From: Prosthecobacter sp.
GTDB lineage: Bacteria; Verrucomicrobiota; Verrucomicrobiia; Verrucomicrobiales; Verrucomicrobiaceae
Length of the DNA: 64,000 bases
Direction: 5' to 3'
Assembly (NCBI GenBank): GCA_017853885.1
Contig: JAFMIR010000014.1
Span: 32,385-96,384, forward strand
This document shows, in pieces, positions 42,982 to 52,754 of the stretch. The notes beneath the pieces are model-generated. The model was not told the DNA's origin. It saw only the letters and a program-made list of their open reading frames with translations, and did no database searches. Position 1 is the stretch's first letter; each line of letters opens with the position of its first letter. A program made the translations under genes and the position numbers.

Positions 42982-45281
42982 CACGCCATCCCCCCTTTCC
43001 GTCGCAAAGCCCACTCGCAAAGCAGGAGAAACATGATGGCAGCAAAGAGCCATGGCGTGTGCCACAGCGGCGTGGCGAGCGTGACCTCGACGGGCACGCG
43101 GATGTTTTGGAGCATCTCTGGCAGTTTCTCGATGTCTGACAAAGCGATCATCTTCCCGCCGGTCTCCTTGGCGAGGCGTTTCATCAAGTCGCGATTCGGT
43201 TCCAGCTTCGCAAATTCGACCGCCAGCGGGTCGTGCGTCCAGCCGACGGCCTTCGTGCCGAGCAGCGTGCGTTTTTCGGCATCTTCGACATTCGTGCTGG
43301 CGCGGTAGTTGCCGGGCTTGCTGGCAAAAAACTCCGTCTCGAAGAGGCCCGGCTCCTTCAGGCTCGGTTCGGCAAAGAGCTGCGACTTGGTGCCGTCTGG
43401 CTGCGTGACCTCGATCTTCACGATGGCATCGCTGTTCGCCTTGAAGGCGCGATCTTTGACCCTCACGGCCAGCTTCACGCGTTCGCGATCCGCGGCATCG
43501 ATCTCGGCGGTGAAGCCCACCGCATCCGCCACATCGACGACGAGCCAGCGCATGAGCTGCCGCCACAGCCGGTCCATGTCCTTGTGCGAGTCCTCATCGT
43601 GCAGACCCCAGCGCCAAAGATCGCCGATTAGCATGCCGCCCACGCGACCCTCACCAAAACGCTGCACCACGACGGCCGGGTGAGTGTTCTGCGCATCGAA
43701 GACGGTCGCCAGGATGCTTGCGCCCGGTTTGATCGAGAAGGCCGCGTTCACCGAATGAAACGCTGCCATGCTCGTGAGACGCTTCTCATCCTCCTCGCGA
43801 TCCGCCCGCAAGCGCATCCACGACTCCAGCCAGCCTTCCCGCGTGAGATTGAACCTCGCATCGCCAATCGCCGGACCGCTCGCGGCTTGATCGAGATACA
43901 CCGGCAGCATGCGACCGATCGGCGTGTTGTCATAGCCGCCCTCGCGAAAGCTTTCTTGGCCTCCGAGCATTAGCAAGGCGCCGCCACGCTCGCTCACAAA
44001 GCGCTCGATGAGGTTCATTTGTTCCTGTGTGAAGAATGCCGCCTCGATGTCGTCGATAATGATAGCGCGAAACTCCGCGAAGAAATCCTCCGCAGCCTTG
44101 GGGAAGCCATCGCTGAGCTCTTTGGCATCCTTCGTGCCCAAACGAATGATCACCGGTTGGTCGTAGCGTTGCGCTTCCTCGCCATCCTTGGCTCCGAAGC
44201 CGCGAAACAGCGGATTCACACTCTCACCAGCGCGACCGCGCCATTCAAACTTCGGCTCCCGCTTGGCGATGCGCACCAGTGCAGGCATTTGAATATCGTC
44301 ATCACCCGCTATCGCGCGTCGCAGAAACTTGTATTCCCAGTTGGGCCTACCCGTCACATAAAGCACACGATACGGCCCAGAACCTCGGTCTGCAGCAAGC
44401 AGACGCGTATTGTTCGCCAACGTGGCTTCCTTCGCGCCTTCCCCCATGAGTTCAAGCCGGTAGAATGACACGCCCGGCTTTGCCACCGGCACGCGAAGGC
44501 GCAAAGTCTGCGTGGCATGACCGTCCAACATTACCTTTTCAGTCGCCACGGCTTTCTTGTCATCGCCAAACACTTGCAGCGTGGCCTTGCCATTCCCGCT
44601 GACACGCGCGGTGATGGTCACAGGCGCGTCTTCAAACGGACTCGTGGCCACCATGGCCTCCTCGATGCCCAAATCCGGTTTTGGAGCCTTTTCCCCAGCC
44701 AGCACGGCAAAGACCGGCGCCCCCTTCGCCTCCGCCTTCCACGCAGCGGCATCCGTTGCATTCCCATCACTCACCAAGATGACCGCAGCCAGATTCGATC
44801 CTCCAGAGCGCAGCGTCATGAGCGTGCGGGCAAAGTCCGAGCGAGTGCTGTCGAACTTCAATCCGCGAAAGTGGGGCACGCTCACGGTTTGTGATCCTGC
44901 CGTCATCAGCCGCAGACGGAAGTCTTCGCCCAGCGACCGAATCCACGCCGCGTCATCCTTTCCAGCCACCAGCATCCTCTGCATCTGCAAGGCACGCGTT
45001 TCGACACCGACGCTTTCCGCGAGATTGAGCGATGCGCTGACATCGACCAGCACCACGACTTCGTTTTCGCCCTTCTTCGGCATCGAACGGGTCCATAGCG
45101 GTTCGAGCAGGCACAACGACAATAAAGCGAGCGCCCCCGCTTTACAAAGCAAGGCCGCCAGCCGTCGCCAACCGCGAACCGGCGAGCGCCAATATCCCAC
45201 CGCCAGCAGGCACAGCGCTAAAATCACCACGCCGGCGGCCAGCCAGGACAGATTGAGATTTTGCCAAACGATTCGGGGCAT
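42981..45281 (-). CDS. VWA and glutamine-amidotransferase-like membrane protein
   Basis: A 766-residue membrane protein. Two N-terminal helices (about 12-30 and 40-62) precede a VWA-like domain with M-I-D-A-S motif D-V-S-A-S (about 84-88) and V-S-D-G-N-A-T-D. The middle (about 300-480) is a glutamine-amidotransferase/ThuA-like fold: V-L-Y-V-T-G-R-P-N-W-E-Y-K-F-L-R-R and G-G-A-L-L-M-L-G-G-Q-E-S-F. A C-terminal helix W-L-F-A-A-I-M-F-L-L-L-C-E-W-A-L-R-R ends the protein. Such proteins belong to MoxR/BatA-type regions of Planctomycetes and Verrucomicrobia, but no MoxR gene is seen here. Confidence 0.8.
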   Translation of the reverse strand: MPRIVWQNLNLSWLAAGVVILALCLLAVGYWRSPVRGWRRLAALLCKAGALALLSLCLLEPLWTRSMPKKGENEVVVLVDVSASLNLAESVGVETRALQMQRMLVAGKDDAAWIRSLGEDFRLRLMTAGSQTVSVPHFRGLKFDSTRSDFARTLMTLRSGGSNLAAVILVSDGNATDAAAWKAEAKGAPVFAVLAGEKAPKPDLGIEEAMVATSPFEDAPVTITARVSGNGKATLQVFGDDKKAVATEKVMLDGHATQTLRLRVPVAKPGVSFYRLELMGEGAKEATLANNTRLLAADRGSGPYRVLYVTGRPNWEYKFLRRAIAGDDDIQMPALVRIAKREPKFEWRGRAGESVNPLFRGFGAKDGEEAQRYDQPVIIRLGTKDAKELSDGFPKAAEDFFAEFRAIIIDDIEAAFFTQEQMNLIERFVSERGGALLMLGGQESFREGGYDNTPIGRMLPVYLDQAASGPAIGDARFNLTREGWLESWMRLRADREEDEKRLTSMAAFHSVNAAFSIKPGASILATVFDAQNTHPAVVVQRFGEGRVGGMLIGDLWRWGLHDEDSHKDMDRLWRQLMRWLVVDVADAVGFTAEIDAADRERVKLAVRVKDRAFKANSDAIVKIEVTQPDGTKSQLFAEPSLKEPGLFETEFFASKPGNYRASTNVEDAEKRTLLGTKAVGWTHDPLAVEFAKLEPNRDLMKRLAKETGGKMIALSDIEKLPEMLQNIRVPVEVTLATPLWHTPWLFAAIMFLLLCEWALRRKGGMA

Positions 45282-45374
45282 GCTTCAGGAAGAACTAAAC
45301 GCTGAAATTCCACGAATGATGCGGATGAAAATCGGCTATGGCAATTCGTGGCGGACCTGCCAGCATCCGCGGCC

Positions 45375-46640
45375 ATGAAATGGCTCAAGAGTTTGTATAT
45401 TCAGGTCGTTGTCGGAATCGTCCTCGGCGTGCTGCTGGGGATCATGAAACCAAGCATCGGCGCATCGCTGGAGCCGCTGGGCACGGCATTTGTGAGTGCG
45501 GTGAAGATGCTCATCGCTCCGATCATTTTCTGCACGGTCGTCCATGGCATTGCGGGCATGGGGGACCTCAAAAAGCTGGGCAGCGTAGGCTGGAAGGCTA
45601 TTCTATACTTTGAGGTGGTCACGACACTTGCACTGGTGATCGGCCTCTTAGTGGCAAAGGTGATCGAACCTGGCGCGGGCATGCATGTAAATGTGGCGCA
45701 GCTTGAGGTGAGCGAGGCGGATTCAGCAAAACTGGCCGGCTACCAAGCCGCCGCGGCGAAGCAAAGCATTGCGGCTCATCTTCTCCACATTATTCCGAAG
45801 ACTTTTGTCAGCGCGTTCGCGGAGGGTGAGATTTTGCAGGTGCTTTTTTTGGCGATCCTTGCCGGCATCGCCCTAGCACGGATGGGCGAAAAGGCGCAGA
45901 AAATCACAGAGTTGCTTCATCTGGTTTCGAGCATGTTCTTCGGTATTGTCAGCCTTGTGACCAAAGCTGCACCCGTTGCCGCATTCGGAGCGATGGCTTT
46001 CACCATTGGCAGATACGGTGTGGGGGTAATCGGGAAACTCCTCTTGCTACTGGCCTGCGTTTATCTCACATGCCTGCTGTTTGTGTTCGTGGTGCTGGGT
46101 CTGATTGCTCGGTGGAACGGTTTCAGCCTGTGGAAGATGCTCAAGCACATCAAGGAGGAACTGTTGCTGACGCTCGGCACTTCGTCATCGGAGGCAGCGC
46201 TACCACAATTGATGACCAAAATGGAGAAGACAGGCTGCTCGAAGAGCGTGGTGGGCATCGTTCTTCCCGCGGGCTATTCTTTCAATCTCGACGGCACCAG
46301 TATCTACCTCACCATGGCGGCGCTGTTTGTCGCACAGGCCACCGACACGCATCTCACGCTCGGGCAGCAACTGGGCATCCTCGCCGTGCTGCTGCTGACC
46401 TCGAAAGGCGCGGCGGCGGTCACCGGCGGCGGTTTCATCACGCTCGCTGCCACACTGGCCTCCACTGGCACCATTCCTGTCGCAGGTCTCGCCGTCATTC
46501 TTGGTATTGACCGCTTCATGTCTGAAGCTCGTGCCATCACGAACCTGATCGGAAACTCCCTCGCCATGCTTATTATTGCCAAATGGGAGGGGGAGTTTGA
46601 TACTCAGGCGAAGGAAGCGAGCAAGGTGTTGATGGAGTGA
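45375..46640 (+). CDS. dctA: C4-dicarboxylate/amino acid:cation symporter
   Basis: A 421-residue inner-membrane transporter of the DAACS family. Characteristic pieces are the Ser-rich [11 protein letters not shown] hairpin, [12 protein letters not shown] and the substrate region [15 protein letters not shown], then [18 protein letters not shown]. The last segment favours DctA (succinate, fumarate, malate) over glutamate transporters. The ATG at 45375 was chosen over GTG 45348. A short periplasmic loop (about 90-150) is rich in Ala. Confidence 0.88.
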   Translation: MKWLKSLYIQVVVGIVLGVLLGIMKPSIGASLEPLGTAFVSAVKMLIAPIIFCTVVHGIAGMGDLKKLGSVGWKAILYFEVVTTLALVIGLLVAKVIEPGAGMHVNVAQLEVSEADSAKLAGYQAAAAKQSIAAHLLHIIPKTFVSAFAEGEILQVLFLAILAGIALARMGEKAQKITELLHLVSSMFFGIVSLVTKAAPVAAFGAMAFTIGRYGVGVIGKLLLLLACVYLTCLLFVFVVLGLIARWNGFSLWKMLKHIKEELLLTLGTSSSEAALPQLMTKMEKTGCSKSVVGIVLPAGYSFNLDGTSIYLTMAALFVAQATDTHLTLGQQLGILAVLLLTSKGAAAVTGGGFITLAATLASTGTIPVAGLAVILGIDRFMSEARAITNLIGNSLAMLIIAKWEGEFDTQAKEASKVLME

Positions 46641-46695
46641 GGCCGGGCTAGCTAGCCGAGTCCTTTCAATAGACCCGCCATGAACTAGAGCAGCG

Positions 46696-49206
46696 TTATA
46701 GCTCGATCTTCATCTGCGGCGGAGGAGCAAGCTTCAGCATTGGAACGTCTGGTGGCTCCACAATCGGATCGACAGGGATGGCTTTCTTCACCGGGGAGCC
46801 ATCATCATTCACAGGAGAGGCCTTCGGCACAGCAATGGCGGAATTGTAAGGGTCCATGCCAATGACGGTGACGCCACGCATGCGCACAGGCTCAACGTGA
46901 GCCCACTTAGAGGAATCGGGTATGAGCGAGGCATCGGGTGTGTTCAACGATGCGCTGTGCTGGAAGCTGGCAATCTCGGACGGCAGGCCTTCACCGGTGT
47001 GTAGAGTGCAATAGCCGTCAATAGGCGTGCCGGGGCGCACATACTCGATGTAGGTGGAGCGGATGGATTTCTCGACGCCATTGGAAACCTTGATTTTCTC
47101 GTAGCAGTAGTCGGTTGCCCGCAAGCCGCTTTTCCGGCAAAGCTCGATGCGCTCGGCCGTGTCAGGCGGGTGGATCTCAGTGGCGGGATAAATCGTGTTG
47201 GTGGCATTGAGTATCTCCACCCAAATAGGCAACACCACGCGGTTGGAGAAGGCCCCGGGGTAAATGGTCTTTTGCTTGTCAAAGCCAGCCCAAACGCCGC
47301 AGGTAACACTGGAAGTGTAGCCCATAAACCACAGGTCTTTGAAATCGTAATGCGTGCCGCTTTTGCCGGCACAGGGAAACCCGCCCAGCTTGTAATCGCT
47401 GGTGGCAAGACTGCCGGTGCCATGATGCAGCGCCTCCTCAAGGCAGGTATGGGTCTGATAGGCTGAGATGGGATCCATGCTCTGCACCACATCGATGTCA
47501 TCTGCGGCCACCTGATGCACAACGTCATCGTTGCTGTCGGTGATGCGTTGGATAACATGAAGCTTTTTGGGACGACTGCCAAGCGTTGGGAAGTTCGAAT
47601 AGGCTAGGCACATATCGCTGAGTCGCACCTCGCTGCTTCCAAGAAAGAGGTTTTGATACTCGCTCAACGGTGTGGAGATGCCGGCCTTGGACGCCACATC
47701 TCGCACAAACTGCATACCCGTTCGCTCACCAAGATACATCGTCGCAGCGTTACGCCCGCGGGCGAGCGATTCACGCAAGCTGATGGCAGTCATGGACCAT
47801 TTCGGGTTGTCCATCTCCGTGCCCCACTCCCCCAAAATACCCTCCATCGCACCGATCTGTACACGTTTGTTGTCGAATGGCTTGTCGTCCACCTTCGTTC
47901 CGGGATACACGCCTGGGCTGCTAAAAGCGGCGGCATAGACAAACGGGGTGAAGGCTGTTCCAGCCGGGCGGAGGCTGTCGAGCGCGCGGTTGAACTGGCT
48001 GTCGCCAAAGTCACGGCCGCCAACTAAGGCGAGAACGCTACCGTCTTTGTTGTCCATGACAATGGCAGCCCCTTGGAGATACTCAGGCTTCGGCTTAGGC
48101 GTGGCAGGATCGATTTCACCGCGTTTCAAACGAGCTCGATAATCGCTGATGATGCCGCGGTATTGCTCAAAGGTCTGGTGCTCGTAACCCTCGCGCTGCT
48201 CCACGGCCTTGAGGTGTTTTTGTATCGACTCCTCGGTCTTGCGTTGGAGGTCCTGATCGATGCTGGTGTAGATTTTGAAGCCGCCAATAGCAGCACGTTC
48301 CTCACCCACGAGGTTCATGACCTCAGTGCGCACCGCATCAAAGATGTAGCTCAGACGCGGATCACTGTTCTGCGCCGCAATGACCATGGGCTTGGCCTTG
48401 AGCTTCCCAGCCTCGCCTGAGGCTAGCACACCCTCTTCCACCATCCGGTCGAGCACATGATTGCGCTCTTTGAGTGCCCGCTGCGGGTGACGGATGGGAT
48501 TGATGTTGTTGGGGCTTTTGATCAGGCCGCAGATCGTGGCAGACTCTTCAACCGTAAGCTCACGGACATCCTTTCCAAAATAACCACGGGAGGCTGCCTG
48601 CACACCGTAAAAACTGAGGCCGAAAAAAATGCGGTTCAGATAGAGTTCGAGGATCTCTGATTTTGACAAGTGCCGCTCGATGCGCTGTGCCAGAAAGGCC
48701 TCGAGAATCTTGCGTTTGTAACTCTTTTCCATCAGACGGAAAGTCTGACGGGCGAGCTGCTGGGTGATCGTCGAAGCTCCCTGTGTGACCTCGCCGGCCT
48801 GAAAGTTCAGCCAGATAGCGCGGGTGAGCCCGATGTAGTCCACGCCGTTATGCTGGAAAAAGCGGCTATCTTCTTGAGACACGAGCGCATCAATGAAGTG
48901 CTGCGGCACTTCCTTGATACGAATGGGGGTGCGGTTCAGCACATAGAGCCGAGCCATTTCATCACCGTTGCGGTCAAAAATGATGCTGGCGGATTCGAGC
49001 TTGCGAAGCTCGGCGAGGTCGAACTTCTCCGCCTCTTGCCGCAGCGGCGTCACAATGATGCTGTAAGCGCCAAACGCCGCAACCATGGCGAGTAGCACCA
49101 GTGCAATGACAGCACTGAACCAAGACCGCTTGTAATACGGCACTCGAAGGCCGGCTTCGCCGCGCCAGTTGCTTTGGGGCTTGAGATCAGGGTCAATTCC
49201 CTTCAT
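46696..49206 (-). CDS. PBP1A-type protein with degraded transpeptidase motifs
   Basis: An 836-residue class A penicillin-binding protein. A transmembrane helix (about 33-55) is followed by the GT51 domain with intact Q-E-D-S-R-F-F-Q-H-N-G, G-A-S-T-I-T-Q-Q and L-E-L-Y-L-N-R-I-F-F-G. The C-terminal transpeptidase-like domain keeps A-G-K-S-G-T, but the nucleophile S-x-x-K is T-A-F-T (in R-P-A-G-T-A-F-T-P-F-V-Y, Thr codons 47956-47958 and 47947-47949) and the S-x-N motif is G-R-N (A-R-G-R-N-A-A). So it likely polymerises glycan but does not cross-link. The ATG 49206 is used rather than 49338. Confidence 0.87.
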   Translation of the reverse strand: MKGIDPDLKPQSNWRGEAGLRVPYYKRSWFSAVIALVLLAMVAAFGAYSIIVTPLRQEAEKFDLAELRKLESASIIFDRNGDEMARLYVLNRTPIRIKEVPQHFIDALVSQEDSRFFQHNGVDYIGLTRAIWLNFQAGEVTQGASTITQQLARQTFRLMEKSYKRKILEAFLAQRIERHLSKSEILELYLNRIFFGLSFYGVQAASRGYFGKDVRELTVEESATICGLIKSPNNINPIRHPQRALKERNHVLDRMVEEGVLASGEAGKLKAKPMVIAAQNSDPRLSYIFDAVRTEVMNLVGEERAAIGGFKIYTSIDQDLQRKTEESIQKHLKAVEQREGYEHQTFEQYRGIISDYRARLKRGEIDPATPKPKPEYLQGAAIVMDNKDGSVLALVGGRDFGDSQFNRALDSLRPAGTAFTPFVYAAAFSSPGVYPGTKVDDKPFDNKRVQIGAMEGILGEWGTEMDNPKWSMTAISLRESLARGRNAATMYLGERTGMQFVRDVASKAGISTPLSEYQNLFLGSSEVRLSDMCLAYSNFPTLGSRPKKLHVIQRITDSNDDVVHQVAADDIDVVQSMDPISAYQTHTCLEEALHHGTGSLATSDYKLGGFPCAGKSGTHYDFKDLWFMGYTSSVTCGVWAGFDKQKTIYPGAFSNRVVLPIWVEILNATNTIYPATEIHPPDTAERIELCRKSGLRATDYCYEKIKVSNGVEKSIRSTYIEYVRPGTPIDGYCTLHTGEGLPSEIASFQHSASLNTPDASLIPDSSKWAHVEPVRMRGVTVIGMDPYNSAIAVPKASPVNDDGSPVKKAIPVDPIVEPPDVPMLKLAPPPQMKIEL

Positions 49207-49268
49207 GGAAAGTGGGGTGGGTGAAAAAGGTAGGCTTCCTTCGTCCAATCCGCCAGTTCTTCTTTCCC

Positions 49269-50294
49269 GTGACCCTTCTTGAAACCCTTCTTCGTAAGCG
49301 AATCGCCGCCGCACCGAGCGGCATGATGCCTTTCGCATCGCTCATGGAGATGGCGCTCTACCATCCTGAGCATGGTTATTACGGCTCCGGCCCCCGCCGC
49401 ATCGGGCGTGGCGGTGATTTCTTCACCAGCGTGAGCACCGGGCCACTGTTTGGCAAACTCCTCGCCATGCTCGCCCACCGTGAATGGCAACGCCTAGGAC
49501 GACCTGCGGAGTTTGCACTCATCGAGCAAGGTGCCCACGACGGCCAGCTCGCCGAGGACATCCTCACCGCGCTCAACATCCCAGGCGCTCGTTACCTGCT
49601 CCTCGAGCCGAATCCCCGCTATCGTGAGGCCCAGCACCGGCGACTCGGTGATCGCGTGAATTGGATCGAAAGCCTCGCTGAGGCTCCTGCGCATGCTTTT
49701 TATCTCAGCAACGAGCTGCCTGATGCCTTCCCGGTCCATCTCGTGCGCTGGAATGGCCAAAACTGGCTCGAACTTCATGTCGATGCCGCTTTGACCCTAG
49801 TGCCCGCCGAACCCAGTAGCCCCGCTTTGACTACGGAGATCGAAAAACTGCCGAGCGACCTCGATCCCGGCCACACGATGGAAATCTCCCTCGCCATGCT
49901 GGAGTGGGTCAAAACGTTCTCGCAGGCTTCCTTTCGCGGCAGCGTCTTTATCGCCGACTACGGCTACGACGCGGAGGAATTCCTCACTCGACCCGCCGGC
50001 ACTCTTCGCCGCTACCGCCAGCATCAGACGGACGATCAAATCCTCTCTGATCTCGGCGAAGCGGACCTCACGACCTCCATCAACTTCACCCGCCTCATCT
50101 CCGAGGCTGAATCACAAGGTCTACGCGTGCTCGATTACGACCACCAAGGGCGTTTCCTCACCCGACTCGCCACTCCATGGCTCGCCACCCTCGAAGGATG
50201 TGGCCTCGACGTCGCCACCTTACGCCAGTTTCACTCTCTGACGCATCCGGCGATCATGGGACGATCCTTCCGCTGTGTGCTTCTCGATAAATAA
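49269..50294 (+). CDS. MidA/NDUFAF7-like SAM-dependent methyltransferase
   Basis: A 341-residue protein of the MidA family: F-A-S-L-M-E-M-A-L-Y-H-P-E-H-G-Y-Y-G, G-D-F-F-T-S-V-S-T-G-P-L-F-G, the SAM site A-L-I-E-Q-G-A-H-D-G-Q-L-A and S-N-E-L-P-D-A-F-P. NDUFAF7 in mitochondria methylates an arginine of complex I; bacterial MidA roles are less clear. The GTG at 49269 fits the family start; an earlier GTG at 49212 would leave only 5 bases from the divergent PBP1A start. Confidence 0.88.
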   Translation: MTLLETLLRKRIAAAPSGMMPFASLMEMALYHPEHGYYGSGPRRIGRGGDFFTSVSTGPLFGKLLAMLAHREWQRLGRPAEFALIEQGAHDGQLAEDILTALNIPGARYLLLEPNPRYREAQHRRLGDRVNWIESLAEAPAHAFYLSNELPDAFPVHLVRWNGQNWLELHVDAALTLVPAEPSSPALTTEIEKLPSDLDPGHTMEISLAMLEWVKTFSQASFRGSVFIADYGYDAEEFLTRPAGTLRRYRQHQTDDQILSDLGEADLTTSINFTRLISEAESQGLRVLDYDHQGRFLTRLATPWLATLEGCGLDVATLRQFHSLTHPAIMGRSFRCVLLDK

Positions 50295-50327
50295 AAAACC
50301 GGCACGGCCTGCGCCGTCCCGGTTTTT
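50294..50327. terminator. bidirectional terminator between midA-like gene and leuC
   Basis: Arms AAAAACCGG...ACGGC and GCCGT...CCGGTTTTT form a 5-bp plus 9-bp stem with one C/C mismatch and a 4-base loop, T-flanked on both sides. It serves the two convergent genes. Confidence 0.88.
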
Positions 50328-50342
50328 CATGGATCCTTGCGG

Positions 50343-51752
50343 TCAAATCGCAAACACCTCACGCGCGTCCGCGATGCTTCCGCTGAGGGCAGCAGCAGCG
50401 ACCATCACAGGACTCATCAGCACCGTGCGACCGGTAGGACTGCCTTGACGGCCTTTGAAGTTACGATTTGAGGAAGAGGCGCAAAGTTGGTCGCCGATGA
50501 GCTTGTCGGGATTCATCGCAAGGCACATCGAGCAGCCTGCGGCACGCCATTCGAAGCCGGCTTCGCTGAAGACCTTGTCGATGCCTTCCTGTTTGGCGAG
50601 TGCGTCCACAATCTGCGAGCCCGGAACGGCAATAGCCTTCACTCCGGCGGCCACTTTTCGGCCTTTGATAAACTTTGCTACCTCGCGGAAGTCACTCAGA
50701 CGGCCATTCGTGCAGCTTCCGATGAAGGCGACGTCAATCTTCGTGCCTTTGATCGGCGTACCGCCTTCCAACTTCATGTAAGCGAGCGCTTCCTCGGTGG
50801 ATTCACGCTGCGTGGCGGTTTTCGCATCAGCCAAGGACGGCACCTTTTCGGTCACCGCGATGGCCTGATCCGGGCTGACACCCCAGGTGACGGTCGGCGG
50901 AATATCTTCCGCTTGGATGTTCACCACATCGTCATACACGCAGTCCTTGTCGGAAGCCACGGCACGCCATTGCGCGACGGCCTTGTCCCATTCCGCGTCC
51001 TTAGGCGAGTAGGGGCGGCCTTTCAGGTATTCAAAAGTCTTCTCGTCCGGATTCACGTAACCGCAGCGGGCACCGCCTTCGATGGCCATGTTGCAGACGG
51101 TCATGCGCTCTTCCATGGTAAAGCTGTCGAACAGGCTGCCACCGTATTCATAGGCATAACCTTTGCCGCCGCCGGCACCGAGCAGGCGAATGATGTGAAG
51201 AGCAACGTCTTTTGCATACACGCCTGGCTTCAGGTGACCATCCACATTGATGCGGCGCACCTTCATGACGCTGAGCGCCATCGTCTGCGTGGCGAGCACA
51301 TCACGCACCTGCGTTGTGCCGATGCCGAAAGCGATCGCGCCAAAGGCGCCGTGCGTGGCGGTGTGGCTATCACCGCAGGCGATAGTGGTGCCGGGCTGGG
51401 TGATGCCCTGCTCAGGTCCGACGACATGCACGATACCCTGCTTGCCGCTGGCGAGGTTGAAATAGGTGATGCCTGTCTCCTTCGCGTTCTTATTGAGCTC
51501 CTGAATCATCTGTTCTGCCAGAGGATCGGCAAACGGAGCAACCTGACTGTCAGTGGGCACGATGTGATCGACCGTCGCGAAGGTGCGATGCGGGTAGGCC
51601 ACCTTCAGGCCTAGATCACGCAGCATGCCAAAGGCCTGCGGACTGGTCACTTCATGAACGAGATGGGTGTCGATGAGGAGCTGCGTCTGGCCGTTGTCGA
51701 GTGTGCCAACCGAATGCGATTCCCAGACTTTAGCGAAGAGAGTTTTGCCCAT
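50343..51752 (-). CDS. leuC: 3-isopropylmalate dehydratase large subunit
   Basis: A 469-residue aconitase-family subunit, isomerising 2- to 3-isopropylmalate in leucine synthesis. Iron-sulfur cysteines are in F-I-G-S-C-T-N-G-R and G-C-S-M-C-L-A-M-N. The substrate region [13 protein letters not shown] is present. The ATG at 51752 gives [10 protein letters not shown]; the frame extends upstream to 51854. The small subunit leuD is not adjacent and not seen in the window. Confidence 0.96.
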   Translation of the reverse strand: MGKTLFAKVWESHSVGTLDNGQTQLLIDTHLVHEVTSPQAFGMLRDLGLKVAYPHRTFATVDHIVPTDSQVAPFADPLAEQMIQELNKNAKETGITYFNLASGKQGIVHVVGPEQGITQPGTTIACGDSHTATHGAFGAIAFGIGTTQVRDVLATQTMALSVMKVRRINVDGHLKPGVYAKDVALHIIRLLGAGGGKGYAYEYGGSLFDSFTMEERMTVCNMAIEGGARCGYVNPDEKTFEYLKGRPYSPKDAEWDKAVAQWRAVASDKDCVYDDVVNIQAEDIPPTVTWGVSPDQAIAVTEKVPSLADAKTATQRESTEEALAYMKLEGGTPIKGTKIDVAFIGSCTNGRLSDFREVAKFIKGRKVAAGVKAIAVPGSQIVDALAKQEGIDKVFSEAGFEWRAAGCSMCLAMNPDKLIGDQLCASSSNRNFKGRQGSPTGRTVLMSPVMVAAAALSGSIADAREVFAI

Positions 51753-51974
51753 GATGTGCGTGCAGATGTAAGTTTTGAGGGAAGTGAGGCTAGCACGGGT
51801 CAAAACGCACGCAAGGGAGGGTTCATACGAGGGCTCACGGACTGTCAAAAGCAACCCAAAACCCTCTTCGACCGTTTGGGAGGCTCAATCGCGTTTCTGG
51901 CACAAGGCTTTGCGGTCTTCGTGCCTTCATCCTTGCGAAAAGGCTCCTCGCTCGCGAGTATCACCTTCCCTCCT

Positions 51975-52754
51975 TTGATACCTCTCACTTCCATCTTTCT
52001 GCTCGCTGCCACGCTGACCTTTGCTGCAGCGGTCGTCCAGGCTCTGCTAGCGCTGAGATCCGGTCGCTGGAAACAAGATAACACCCAGATCCTCCTGATG
52101 GCCATCGGCTTCGTCCTTCAGACAGCCTTTTTGTACCATCGCGGGCAAGAGGTGGGGCAGTGCCCGATGAAAAGCCTGCCAGACATCCTTGTCTTCATCG
52201 GCTGGAGTGTGGTGTTGCTCTATTTTCTTGTCGGCTCCGGCTTTCGTCTCTCGTTGCTCGGGGTCTTCACCGCACCGCTTGTTACGGTTGTTCAAGGCTT
52301 GGCACTCTTGCAGGGCTTCAATCCGTATGCGGTGAAAGGAAAAATCAATGCGCTGGTCGAGCTGCACGCCGCAATGGCGCTGATCGCCTACGCGGCTTTT
52401 GCGCTGGGCTGCATCACCGGCATCATGTATCTCGTTCAGGAGCGCCTGCTGAAGCAGCACCGCATCGGCGGGCTGTTTTACCAACTGCCGCCCATTCAAG
52501 GCCTCGCAAAAGCTATCCAACGGCTCGTGAGCCTTGGCCTCGTGCTGCTGAGCTTGGCACTGGCCATCTCCTTTGCCCTTCACACGCCGGTCTCAAACCC
52601 AAAGCTTGTGTTCTCTTGGATCGTATGGGGCCTTTACGCGGTGATCGCGTTTTTCATGTGGCGGCATGTCACTTCCCCACGCCGCACGGCTTGGCTGGCC
52701 GTGGTTGGTTTTGTGCTGCCTTTTATCTCGTTGTGGATCGTGACGCATGCCTGA
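51975..52754 (+). CDS. HemX/CcsA-like cytochrome c assembly-family protein
   Basis: A 259-residue membrane protein with about eight hydrophobic segments. It starts at TTG 51975 (I-P-L-T-S-I-F-L-L-A-A-T-L-T-F-A), since no ATG fits and earlier starts overlap leuC. The core N-A-L-V-E-L-H-A-A-M-A-L-I-A-Y-A-A-F-A-L-G carries a heme-ligand-type His. HemX proteins regulate glutamyl-tRNA reductase levels in Bacillus; CcsA proteins act in cytochrome c assembly. It overlaps hemA by 8 bases, favouring a HemX-like role. Confidence 0.72.
   Translation: MIPLTSIFLLAATLTFAAAVVQALLALRSGRWKQDNTQILLMAIGFVLQTAFLYHRGQEVGQCPMKSLPDILVFIGWSVVLLYFLVGSGFRLSLLGVFTAPLVTVVQGLALLQGFNPYAVKGKINALVELHAAMALIAYAAFALGCITGIMYLVQERLLKQHRIGGLFYQLPPIQGLAKAIQRLVSLGLVLLSLALAISFALHTPVSNPKLVFSWIVWGLYAVIAFFMWRHVTSPRRTAWLAVVGFVLPFISLWIVTHA

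Noticed and set aside
42982..43566. N-terminal 195-codon extension of the caspase-like ORF
   Set aside because: It lies inside the VWA gene in another frame and is Arg/Ala-rich nonsense; the overlap ATGA at 42981 gives a better start.
46645..46660. Palindrome GGCTAGCTAGCC after dctA
   Set aside because: No loop or T-run; a short palindrome like this is expected by chance.
50487..51614. Long plus-strand ORF opposite leuC (similar ones lie opposite thrC, tdh, hemA, gpmI and the HAD gene)
   Set aside because: They mirror the real genes on the other strand, an effect of GC-rich codon use, and have no domain-like sequence.
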